A stretch of DNA of 64,000 nucleotides from Eleusine coracana subsp. coracana. Its lineage: Eukaryota > Streptophyta > Magnoliopsida > Poales > Poaceae. The translations under genes were made by a program, and so were the position numbers. Of this stretch, positions 33,274 to 44,498 are shown piece after piece (position 1 is the stretch's first letter; each line of letters begins with the position of its first letter). The DNA lies in assembly GCA_032690845.1 (NCBI GenBank), contig CM064430.1, positions 53,417,882 through 53,481,881 on the forward strand, read 5' to 3'. The notes beneath the pieces were generated by a model, which searched no databases, had not been told where the DNA came from, and saw nothing but the letters and a program-made list of their open reading frames with translations.

Positions 33274-36131
33274 GCTCGGAGTGGATGCTGTGTGTGGCTG
33301 CCATCTCTGCCTGCTTATACTAATACAGCGACTGTTGCCCATGACAGCCGAGCAACAAGTGACGTCTAGGCTGTGACGAGGCATGCGATGTAATGATCTA
33401 GGGCCGTTGAATTTGACCGGGTTAAAGCTCGTGCGTTCACAGGGGAATTTTCTACATCGTCGCTTCCACACTGGGAATACGTATCGGGGTCAACGGCGAG
33501 GTTAAGTGAGAACATATACCATGTGCGCACGATTGAGACACCCTAATTAAGCGAGTGGTATACAGTACATGCATACTTTTCTTTTATGAACGACTGTATA
33601 TGTCAATAATGTGTACCGGTACAGGCTGCATCTCAATTAAGCGAGTGATAAGTACAGCACGGCAGAGGCTGTATCTTATCCCATGGAAACCATTTAAGGT
33701 TTCTTTTTTCTTTTTGTTATTAGTATACTTCTTTGATTCAGTCGTTGACTCGTTGTCGATTGTGGGTTGTGTGATTGCTCTGTCCTTGTTGTGATGAAGT
33801 AGAGGTCATTTGCCAGCATTGCTGTACCATGGCCTGCTCTTTTTTAGATGAATTATGTCATCGCGCCTTCTTGTTCGGACTCCTAGCGAAACGTTCTCAC
33901 CGAACTATGATCCTCGTGCACCATTCCATTTCAGGCTACGGCCACCGTCCCTTCTCTCTTGCTTATTTCTTCTGTCAGAAAAAATCTGGACCATTATTAT
34001 AGGGTGCCAATAATGCAACCAGTACATACGGCTGTATCTAGCACATGTTCAGTGAACTTGACCGCAAGAGAAGAAGTCTTGTGGTACTGTGCTAAAATTA
34101 TTGAGAAAATCGCAACTATTTTTTCGCAGATACACCACGATCTGCTGCAGATCAAATGTACCTGTAACAAAGTCACTAGAATAATTTGAATGACGTAATA
34201 GCTGTTGCAGCGGCACATACATGCATGTTGATCTATTGCAAGATTGAATGAGTTTTAATTCAATCTGGTTCACTCCATTTAATTTCTTGACAAATTCAAC
34301 ACTGAATGTTGTTTTTAATAATCAAATTGCATGGTAGGGTGGGCAATCTATATCAGTTTAGACGATCTAACTAGTAAGATCAATAGATGTGTGTTACGAT
34401 TCCTTTTGGTAGAAAGAGAGAAAGGGACGGCTGAGATGCATGCACATCATTTATTTCCAAAAAAGAGGAGATTAGCGCAAATCATTGGTGATATTGAGTG
34501 TCCGTATGAAATGGATTAAACTCGAATATGTGATGTCATGAAGCAAATGTCAGCATGTAAGGTTGAATTGTCTCCTTCCTTAGGTCGACTAAAATATATA
34601 TGATATACCCACAGTTATAGTGCCTTGATAAATTATAGTACTTTGAATCAGTTCTATCATAGAGCATTCTTCTTTTCAGGTATATTAGCATGCCATATGC
34701 TAATGATATATGGAAGTTTTAAGATACAAAATAGCATGCATCTCTCATGTCTCAGAGTTCATGCACCGCACAGAATTTATGTTTCATCCATACTGTGATC
34801 AAAATATGATTGCATTTGCCCTAAAGATATATTGTGTGAAACTATCTGAAAATTAAGGATGCCCCTTTCTCTACCTCACTCAAAATCAAACATATGTTTC
34901 CAGAAGATCATTTAAGCTCGTGCATATGTTGCCTACAGTCTACAAATATCATTGCTTGAGCTGTTCATCATTATATATATGAATTAGATGCTTTTGTCAA
35001 GAATTCGTCAAGTTTTCCACTCTTGACAATGATGGGTCCTCACTGCAGAATCTTTTCTCGTGTCTCATTTGCTACTTTTGACTAGATTTGGACTTTGAAT
35101 TGTCTTCTTTTTTGAGACAGCTTGGAACCTTGTAGTTGCCTAGGTATACCTTTCACTATCAGTAAAATGTATACATGATGATTATCCACCGTTTATGTTC
35201 TGCTTTTGACTGGTCAAAGAACACAGATATGTATAACCATGAATTTGATCACAAGATGGAAAATAGATAGCCTGAAATGGACTTGTATCCTAAAGAAAGG
35301 ATCGATGGACAAGAACGATTGAAATCTTATCATGAACTGAACAAATCCTTCCAGAGAGGCATGATCATTTCATCAGGAAAGAATATTTTAGAATGTGTAA
35401 AATAGATACAGCTGTAGGTTACCCAAATCTGTACCAACAGAGAACATATCAGTGCACACTTGTCATGGTGAGAGTGTCAAGTAGCATATAATATGCAACA
35501 AGAAAATTAAAATAAGAGAGGTTCAATTGAAACTTTTTTGTATGCATCATGCCAATTTTTATTTAGAAAAATAGTTTTATTGCAGAGGTTTGACAATTTA
35601 GCATTCCGGCCATTCATGTATTATGTCTGCATCTTTCAAGTCTGTTTCCACGGTTTCATTATGTTTCAGTTCCATATTATTGAACCTCTTTTAGCCTAAT
35701 ACACATATAAAAGAATGTCTACTATAGCACATAATCGGTGAACCTAGCTTAAAGTCTTTACAACATCATCACATATGCAACGCAATTTGAACCAGACAAC
35801 AAGTAAGCCAAGATTTGACCAAGACTATTATGCTGTATTGCTGGTCGTCACTGGCAGCAGTAGGGAGTAGGGACACATCAGGAGACTAATAAGATCATGG
35901 TGAAAATTGCTTTGAGTTGAGTGATCAACTGATAATGTGATCCAATCAGACCAAACAAGTGGCAGCAGCTCAGTCCTTTTGTTGAGACATCTTCTAGGGA
36001 GTCAACGAGTCAAACTGGATACCTTTCTATCCATTCCTTCTCTAATAATTTATTCACACTTTCCACCTTGTGCTTAACTGGCGCAAATTGGAAGCTTCTG
36101 CCGAGCCTGTGGTCAAGGGAGTGACCTTGTG
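33274..36131. other. Intergenic, AT-rich
   Basis: No coding or transposon signature that I can support; short ORFs here have no domains. Confidence 0.5.
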
Positions 36132-36399
36132 TGTTATGGGCAGGTATTTTGGGCCGCGTTACTGTAGCGGCCCATCGTACTGTAGCGGCGCGGAAACTGT
36201 ATCTCCGCCTTTACTTAGCCCTCAAGTTAGGTTAATTAGAGATAAGTCTCGTTCGTTAGGGCCGGCTCTATATAAAGAGAGGCACTGCAGTCAATTCAAT
36301 CAACCAATGAATCAATAAAGAAACAATTCTCTCAATTTCCCCCCAATGTCTCTCAAGCTCTAGGCAAAGTTTAAGGCCTAATTATTCTACCCCATTACA
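36132..36399 (+). mobile_element. Candidate solo LTR, 268 bp
   Basis: It begins TGTTATGGGC and ends CCATTACA. It is flanked by ttgtg (36127-36131) and tcgtg (36400-36404), 4 of 5 bases matching. Inside are a promoter-like 'ctctatataaag' (about 36268) and 'caatgaatcaataaag' like a poly-A signal region. The layout fits a short retrotransposon LTR left after recombination. The class is probably copia-like, inferred from size only. Confidence 0.55.
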
Positions 36400-36443
36400 T
36401 CGTGCTTCATCACACATATCATTATCCCTATTTGGCTGCTTTT

Positions 36444-36625
36444 CCCAAATGGACAGTGTTGGTTGATTGCCAAGGTGAAGGCCACAGTACTCTAAGGCTT
36501 TTCCCACGTGCTAATGCAGGGACGAGTGCCAAGGTGATTCCCAAATGGACAGTGTTGGTTGATTGCCAAGGTGAAGCCCATATACTTTCTAAGGCTTTTC
36601 CCACGTGCTAATGCAGGGACGAGTG
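36444..36625. repeat. 96-bp tandem duplication
   Basis: Two units start at 36444 and 36540 with 'cccaaatggacagtgttggt' and end with 'gctaatgcagggacgagtg'. They differ at only a few positions, so the duplication is recent. Confidence 0.9.
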
Positions 36626-39580
36626 TATGACTTTGATTGTTTCGAAGACTACCATTTGCCTAATTTTCCTTGCATGATTCACGATTGAACACTGAACAGG
36701 AGACTGCTATGCAAACAGATGGCATCATGAAAGGGATGAAGAGGCGGGTTGTGGCTGACCTGATCGTTGTCCCCAGTTGTCGTTTCCCCGGATACAGCAA
36801 ACGGGATATAGCAGCAACGAGAAGGTGGATCTAGCGAGAAGAGTGATAAAGGGGTCCGCCGGGCGGCAGCGACGGCGGCAGCGAGAACAAGGAGCTGTCG
36901 ATTGAAGATCTTTTCTTGCTTGCAGTACCTTCCCCTCGGAGTTCTGGAGCGCATTTACCACGAGCAGATTCTCCAGCGGGGGAAGAGGGGCGCCGAGATG
37001 CTTAGCTGGCTCGCCGGCAGCGGCGGCCGCCGGCTACCGGACCGATCGAGGTCACGGGCTGTTTGGACTATAGATCAATCTGGTCATCACATCTTAGATC
37101 CGACGGGTTGAGATTTGTGATAAGAATTTACGTAAAATCCCCTACTTGGGATCCAGATATTTATATAAAACCACTCTTACTTCGTTTGGAAGTTGATATT
37201 CAGACTGAGGAATTGCATTGAGCAACCAATACCAATGCTGAGTGGAAATGAAAATGACCTTCAATTCCAATGCTACTGTTTGAATATATCTGTAATCGAT
37301 AGCTAGAATCAAGGGTGCCAGTCAATTCGAATTCCTGTTTGGATGCACAAGTTGTTGAATTGTATATTTACAAGAGTTTGAACATTATACTATCTTGTTT
37401 CTTCAGTTATATATGAACATTGTGTAGCTACAATACACACACATCATTCATGAACATTATGACATACAATGAGAGACACATTATTTATGCTTCACATATC
37501 TTCAATCGGCTAAGGCTATCACCCAACGCTCCAGTATTCTGAAAAACCCAAGCAACATATTTTTTTAGAGTGTGAATCAGCCAAATCAGTTGAGTGCTAG
37601 AGATGATAAAGGGAGCAATAGGGAGACACTATAGATGTACAGGGAAGAGAGCAATGGAGGAAACCAATTTTACCCATCACAAACTACACATAAATCCATC
37701 TGGAAAACAAGGAATGGTACAACAGGGAGAAGAAAAAAGAGAGGAGATCTGCTAGACCTGTTTGCTTTGGACCCTAGAAAAACTGCCTGGGTCAGGCAGC
37801 AAAAGGGAGGAGATTTGCCAGACATCCGATTTTGAGCGCCTGGGGCTCATATTGCTGCCTGGCCCAGGCAGCTGCCTGTCAGGCACAATCCAAGCCAGGC
37901 AGCTGCCTGTCAGGCACAATCCAAACAGACCAATCCTGCGTTAGATCTGGCCGAGTGGGTTGGACGCAGCACAAATTCGAATGTCTTGGATTTGGCCTAA
38001 GGCAGCAACATCTTGCTTGCCTGGCCTGCTTGGTTTGCACCCTGGCAAACTTGCCTGAACCAGGCACCGCGCTCCATGAGATGTTTAGCATTTCGTAGAC
38101 ATTTAATTGCTATACAGCTGCCACTAATAGCACTGCCAATTTTTGTGTTCAGCATGTTGTAACATTTGATTAAGAACTTAATTTAAACCTTCTTGGCTAC
38201 ACTAGCTTTTCGTTCTTCTATATCACTGTACTTGCTTATCGCTTTCCTTTACTGGAAATCTTTCCAGCTGCACCAGAACATGTGATTCAGAAACTTGCCT
38301 AAAGTACAATTGTAGCTCTTGTAGCCCTTTTTTTTTTTCTTATCTTGTGTCACTGTACTCACTTGCTTTTGCTAAATCTGTCCATCTGCATCAGAAAGGC
38401 TTAGGTTCTGTGAAAATATGTATTGCAGTTATCTATTATGTCAATGTCATTATTGTCTCTTATACAAACTAAACTAGTAGTTCAGGTGCAAGTGCAACGA
38501 TGTTTACTAGTCTTACAATGAAGGCTAGCAGCTTTAGCGATGTAATTGTGCTCCTATTACTGTCTTCTTCAGGTGGCCTTACCCGTTTCTGGACCTTTCA
38601 TCATCTGGAGCTCCTATATGGTATTCGCTTCCATTGACTTACTTCATTCTTACTTTACTATCAACCATCAGTCCTTAAGCTTCATTTCCTGGTTGATTGC
38701 TAGAAGCTTAGTTATGTGACTGTTCCCGCATTCCTTGCCTGTGTATGAACTTATTACTATTTCAACTTACAGTTTCGTGTATGAAAAATTCAGTCTGTGG
38801 CTGAAATTCAAGCTCACCAGTTTAGCAACTTGACTAATCAATCCAGACTTCAGAGGTCGATGTCATTCTCCTTGTTTCGCATTTGATATGTGTCCCTTGT
38901 ACAGCAATATCAAGTATGAACTTTGAAGTATCCTCGGTGTCAGACTCTTAGGCGTCTTATATAGAAGTTTCTGCAGGCCCTCTCAGAGCGCATGACTCTA
39001 GCGAATGGAAGCATGGAGCTGTCAGTTTCAATCCAAGGTGTCCATGGACTAACTGATGACAAGAACGACTAGATGCCTGTGGTTCCGGCTTCCGGGTTGT
39101 GTTGCACGGATTTCTATATCTGAACAAACCTGAGTGACACTTGGTTGTCTTGATATGCACTCATTTCTGAACCCAGACTATAGAAGCAAAACTGAATGAC
39201 AGCATGTTGTCTTGATTTGGCTTTAGCTTTGAACTCAAAATGAAACGCTCGTTAGTGCATCAAATGCTCTTTCTTATCCATTTGACATCTTTGTTGACGG
39301 CAAACGTAGCATGATTTGCCTCACTTACCTCTTCTAGAAAATATAATAATCTTAAAGAAATTACTTTATTATTGTGTGTTCCTCTGAACTAACTTGAAGG
39401 CGAAGGACCATTCAAGTTGATGGTGTGAGATCACATCTGTTATCTTTTTCCTCCTGGACTGTTTAAGATCTGCCCGTTGTACTATTATCTGCACTGCTTA
39501 TTAGGCAAGGCATCATTTATAGTTACTCGAAGCGGATGATTTTGCTCATGCACTAGTTTACTTCACTGACGAAAACAGTT
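36626..39580. other. Intergenic with a gcctgg-rich patch
   Basis: At 37863-37925 the unit 'ccaggcagctgcctgtcagg' + 'cacaatccaa' occurs twice in tandem inside a region dense in gcctgg/ccaggc (37780-38070), probably a small DNA-transposon remnant. GC-rich DNA at 36.8-37.05 kb might be a gene fragment but shows no domain. Nothing else is seen. Confidence 0.45.
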
Positions 39581-39788
39581 GTGTTGAATGGGCTCAAACT
39601 TGCGCAATATTGGCCTTCGGCCAGTAAGCCTCGGCCCGAGAGTGTGCTGTCAGGGCCCAAATACTGGGCCCACTCTGGCAGCGTCGGCGTAATCTACAGG
39701 TCTGAAGTAGCCCGGCGGCAGCGCCGGGGGCCGGGGCGCACGAAACGATGGCCGCGCGAGCGCACGGCGGGCACGACACGAGGGCGAC

Positions 39789-42700
39789 ATGATTAAAAAT
39801 GCCGTGGCCTCGCTGCTGATGGTGCGCGCCCACCTCCACCACCTGCCCCGCGCGGCGCCCGCTCCCACCTACCGCCGCCTCCTCCTACTCCCCGTCCCGC
39901 GCCTGCGACTCGCCGCGTCGGCGTCAGTGCACGCCGCAGCCATGTCCACGGCGGCAGCAGCGCAGGCGGTTGCCGATAAGAAGCGCGCGCTGCGCACCGA
40001 GGTGCGCAAGGCGCTGAAGGCCCTCTCCTCCGACAAGCGCGCCAGCGAAGGTGATGCCTCCGGCCTGCCTTAGCTTGTTGGGGAGTGATTTCATTTTGAT
40101 TCTGGCCCGTGATGTGATTTAGTAAGCGTTGGTCACCACCTGCTCGTCGATTTGTCTAGTAGAAGCTGAGTAGCTTTTTATGCGGGTATGATACTTTGGA
40201 TTGGTAATTTGCGTGAGACAGAAAAGAGCAATGCAAGTATCTGCAACATTGTAGACAATCCCTTATAGCGTTTCAGATTCTTTGTTGAGGAAAATTGGGC
40301 AGACACTCTGCCCTATCGATGAAGAAGTTGAACTTACAGCAGCTTCAGGATGGAGCAAAACACTACACCACACTACAATAATCCTGCACTAAACAAAAGA
40401 TTGAAAGAACAAAGTAACAACATTTGTACAATTCTATGTCGGGTTAGAAAAGCATTTCAAGTTTTCAAGGCACCTTTAGATACCACTCCATAGGAATATC
40501 TCAACCTGATGAGAAGTGTTAAGTACTTAGGATGAGAATTTCAAAAAAAAAAAAAGTACTTAGGATGAGGACACCTGGATAATAACCAATATTGCGCTCT
40601 AACTTTGCTTACAACTGCTGCAGCAAATTATATGTTCCATCTTATTGTTGTTTGTTATGTCTCACTGCCACTTACGCTTGCTTTGTTGGAAAAACACAGG
40701 GTTTTCATTGTGCTTGTTTATTGAAATTTTTGGAATTGACAAGTTTCTATGTTTTTTTCCCCTTTCAGACCTTGCGATCCAAAACACAATTTTGAATTCC
40801 TCTTGGTTCAAAGCAAGCAAACGATTGTGTGCTTATATAAGTTGTCATCAGTTGCGAGAAGTTGATACATCAAAAATACTAGCTGAAGTGCTGTCATCGA
40901 ATCCTGGTGAGTCCATCTATAAGCATGCTCATCGCTGTTTCTGTCTCTAATATTTGGTTTCTTCTCATGCACAAGAGGAAGAAGCAAAGGATATTTATGT
41001 TCCTCGAGTGGAGGACAAGAACCGTAATATGCGGATGCTCAAAATCACCAACATGGATGATTTAGTTAAAAATTCAATGAACATCCTGGAACCATCACCA
41101 CTGGATGCTAATGGGAATGATCGCGAAGAGGGTATGAAGTTTATTATGTTGTTACCACTTAGGCACTTACCATGGAACTCCCCTTTTACAAAATCTTGAA
41201 TGTTTCAGCTATTGCATCAATAGTAGTTAATTTGAGGTGTGTACATTACAACTGACCCACTTTTAATTCTTGCAGTGTTATCAGCCTCGTCCCCAGTTGA
41301 TCTTTTTCTATTGCCTGGTAGGCCCTTTATCATTTGGCATGCGATGATCTGTCATTATACACTCAGTTGAATGATGCCTGCTATTCGTGCAGGGCAAGCT
41401 TTTGATAGAACTGGCCGGAGACTAGGGCGTGGTGGAGGGTAAGACTGGACATTATTTTATTGGCTTGTACTGATGTTGCTAATGTTCTAAAGATCCCATT
41501 GATTCACATGGTCGACAGTGATATGATTCAATTGCTATCTTTGTCAACATCAACAACAAAGTTGCTATTTTCACAGCTAGTAAAAGTTTATTCATGCCAT
41601 GACACATGAAGTAGGAACACAAAATGAAGAGTTTTGTTAAGCTGGTCACTTGTTATATAGGTAGTGAGTCAAGAAAACAGGAGGCAAGTTAGTTATCCAC
41701 CAAATAAACTATGGTTTTGCACTCCTAGAAATAGTTTGCACTTTTTTTGTTTGTCCTTATAACACTAGCCATGAATGAACTATGGTTCTGTGTCTAGTTC
41801 ATTTCTTTTGCAGCACAACATTACATATTCGCTTTAAATAAATGTACTTCTCCCATTATCTAATATATCCTTTTTTATGTTTTTCATTTGAAAGATACTA
41901 TGACACATTCTTAATGAAATACCGAGAACTGGCAAAAGAGAAAGGGTGGAGTCAGCCTCTCTTAGGTATGGCATACATATTTCCATGTACTCTTATTTTA
42001 TGTTTTATCTAAAAAAATTCCATATTGTTGAAATTAAGAATAAAATAACGTTACAGCAAGTTAATCGTGTTTGATTGGTTAGAATTGGGTAAAATATTAC
42101 TTTCTTTACTCTGTTTAGCTGTTATGATCATTATGGTTTATCTAGTCATAAACAGGATTGAAGTGGTGTATTTTGTGGTAGAAGGCTGTTGACCTTGTTA
42201 AATGGTACTTGTGTTATGGAGTGACAAATCATTCTGTTCTGTTATGTTTACAAGCAAGTTCTGCTTGAATTACTAGATTTTCTAAGATCAAACTCTACTG
42301 TAAACTTAGTGCTCATGTCTTTGGTCTAGAATGATTGTGTCCTGACATCTCAACGACTGTAGGATTGGGTCGTAGTGATGAAGTTACTACACTCCTTCTT
42401 GAATCAGCTAACAAGAGATCTAGACACCACCACAACAGCTTTGTTTAAATTATTGTATCATTGAGTGGTTGATGCAGTTTTCAGTTTTGTTATCCTCAAG
42501 TCACTCAATAAATTATTTCCTGCTTTCGTTAGACTTCCACTGGTAGCTGCTTGCCATCGATTTAAATTGGTTGAAACCTAGGCGGAACTGTGCCTTCTGA
42601 TTAATTATTGTATATACTTATAGTTATCACAAGTCACAACAGTCAATCGAGGTATGCAAACTGGATATCAGGATTTGGTCAAAGTGCACCAAGCAAGCGT

Positions 42701-42992
42701 AGTTCTGTATTTAGTAGTAAAAGCCCAATGATATTCTGTGTTCCTAGTTCCTTCCAATGATGACTTCTTTTTTACATAGAATACTGTAATGGTTTTTGCA
42801 TGCTGTCCACTTGCTAAATTTCTTATTTCTAATGGTTTGCTTTATTATTTTAAAGTTGCTCTTTCATACTCGGTGCAAATCCTGGAGGACGGTATCATCC
42901 CAATCAACTCAACAGATATTCCTATTGATGCTCTGGTCTCATCCTCTGGTATTATTCCAATAAGTTCTGCAGCATTGGAGAGGATGTCGTGA
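39789..42992 (+). CDS. 5-FCL: 5-formyltetrahydrofolate cyclo-ligase, seven exons
   Basis: Inferred exons: 39789-40050, 40769-40906, 40976-41131, 41276-41317, 41393-41438, 41895-41965 and 42856-42992, giving 283 residues. All junctions are GT-AG and keep phase. The enzyme (EC 6.3.3.2) uses ATP to convert 5-formyl-THF to 5,10-methenyl-THF, salvaging the stable folate store. Evidence: SSWFKASKRLCAYISC, YVPRVEDK, SSPVDLFLLPG, QAFDRTGRRLGRGGGYYD (the conserved folate/ATP-site motif) and YSVQIL...PIDALVSSSG near the C-terminus. The first about 50 residues are Arg/Ala/Leu-rich without acids, fitting a mitochondrial presequence as known for the plant enzyme. The internal ATG at 39942 could give a cytosolic form. 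Introns 1 and 6 are the longest; intron 1 holds a tiny retroposon scar. Confidence 0.93.
40537..40553 (+). mobile_element. Minute retroposition scar (poly-A tail only)
   Basis: The 16-mer aagtacttaggatgag occurs at 40521-40536 and again at 40554-40569, flanking only 'aatttc' and a run of A. This is what an extremely 5'-truncated LINE insertion leaves: target duplication, last bases and tail. 'Tttc' before the A run matches the LINE end at 8.73 kb. Confidence 0.7.
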
Positions 42993-43799
42993 TTTTTGGG
43001 ATGTTTTTGGCAACAAACAACTATTTCCTGATCTCCGGCTTCACTGTAGATGCATCAGCGAACCCGGGGCTTTGTATCTGCTGCTTGTGCTCTGTGTTTG
43101 TATAAAAAAAAATCTGAATAAATTAGTGACCAAATCTGTGCGCTGTACTTAGACGCCTTGTGACCAAACCATACTAAACAATCGTATTCATCACTCATCT
43201 AGCGGTTGACATATATCTTGAATCTTTACGTCTTCCAAAATATCCAGTCGTCTGGCATGATTATTCTTGTCGGAAAAGTGTTCGGCTGAATGTGCTATTC
43301 TTTTGGGACAATTTGACAACTTCGTCTTGCAGTTGAAAATACTTCATTATATCATCGTTGACCCATGAGTAGTGAAAGTTGACATCAGTTGTGTTCGACT
43401 GTGAAAGTATAATCAATGACAACCAATGGTACGGAGCGGTTTTTGTTTTTCATAATTGAAACAGTAAGACATACTAGTTATTAACAACTATATATATATA
43501 TATATATCAAATTCTGAATCACTTGCTAATTATTATTACATGATACTGCTAGTAGTTTAAGCCACTGGCTGTGAATATATAAAAAGGCTAACAAATATGT
43601 AACAATTATCCCTAAGAAAACAAATGACAATTAAAGAACAGTTGACCGAACATTAGCGTTAAGCATCAAGACTCCTTCGTTGATATATCCACACTAAGAA
43701 TCTCTGTTATTTACGGTTTCCAGGCGGACGTGAATCTCTGTTATTCTTATAGTGTGGATGGATATATATATATATAACGACCACCTCTTGCTTTGGTAG
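42993..43799. other. Intergenic with small inverted repeat
   Basis: Holds the 3' untranslated region of 5-FCL, a TA run (43490-43508), and inverted copies of 'tatccacactaagaat' near 43684 and 43748, a possible small MITE. Confidence 0.45.
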
Positions 43800-44498
43800 C
43801 TATACGTCCGTGGGCAACAAGGGCTTGAACACGTCCAGGGGAGAGATGAAGGGGTCGTTGAACTCTACGGTCTTCACCATCTGGTCCATCTCCCGCCGAG
43901 CCTGTTCCCTCTGCTGCTGGATGTCCAGCCTGCGCTTGACTTCAGCCTCGTTCTCTCCTGCCGTCTCCACCTTCTCCAGCGTTGGCTCCCTGGTGTCTAT
44001 GACGGCGCCACGAGGTCCTGTAGTGGTCCGCGCTCTCTGTTCGGGCCGCGACGAGCCACCTGATGACACGTTCTTCCTTGTCGCATCCTCGCGATCGTCA
44101 CTCTCCTGCCTCTTGACCGCGCGGTTGTAGTAATAGGCATCGTAGTCTCGGTCACGGCGGCAAGCGGAAGACGAGCCACTCTTCACGTCGCGGTAGTAAT
44201 CAGAAACGCTCTCCCTCCTCCTCTTCCTGTTGTCAGGGGACGCGTCGCGCGCGTTTTCATCACGTCGCCGGCGCCTGACTACCACGGTAGACGGCTTCTC
44301 CTCGTCCCGGGAACGATGATACCGTTGCTCTGCCTCCCGGCCTCCTTGTCCGCGGGCTGGGTTCACAACGTGGGCCGGGTTAACGCTGACGCGCACGCGA
44401 GAAGAAGCGCACCGCAACGGAACGATGCGGCCGTTTGACCTCACAATGGCGGAGCGATGGGTATTATTATTAGAGGAAGCAACGGCGGCGGCGGCCAT
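43800..44498 (-). CDS. Basic, Arg/Asp/Ser-rich protein with GTE-like tail
   Basis: A single open frame of 232 residues. Residues about 45-150 are rich in Arg, Asp and Ser with several RRRRR/RKRRR clusters that could serve as nuclear signals. The C-terminal part (about 185-225: EVKRRLDIQQQREQARREMD, then QMVKTVEFNDP) is predicted coiled coil. It resembles the C-terminal segment of plant GTE (BET bromodomain) factors, where a similar 'REQEREAAR...MEKTVDI' pattern occurs. No bromodomain or ET domain is present here, and none is seen within 3 kb. It may be an orphan derived from a GTE gene tail or an unrelated nuclear protein. The start at 44498 is the first ATG, followed by an Ala run. Expression is not shown. 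Confidence 0.5.
   Translation of the reverse strand: MAAAAVASSNNNTHRSAIVRSNGRIVPLRCASSRVRVSVNPAHVVNPARGQGGREAEQRYHRSRDEEKPSTVVVRRRRRDENARDASPDNRKRRRESVSDYYRDVKSGSSSACRRDRDYDAYYYNRAVKRQESDDREDATRKNVSSGGSSRPEQRARTTTGPRGAVIDTREPTLEKVETAGENEAEVKRRLDIQQQREQARREMDQMVKTVEFNDPFISPLDVFKPLLPTDV

Noticed and set aside
36679..36961. Two minus-strand ORFs of 91 and 78 codons in GC-rich DNA
   Set aside because: No conserved motif, and the two frames conflict; could be a first exon of something but cannot be supported.
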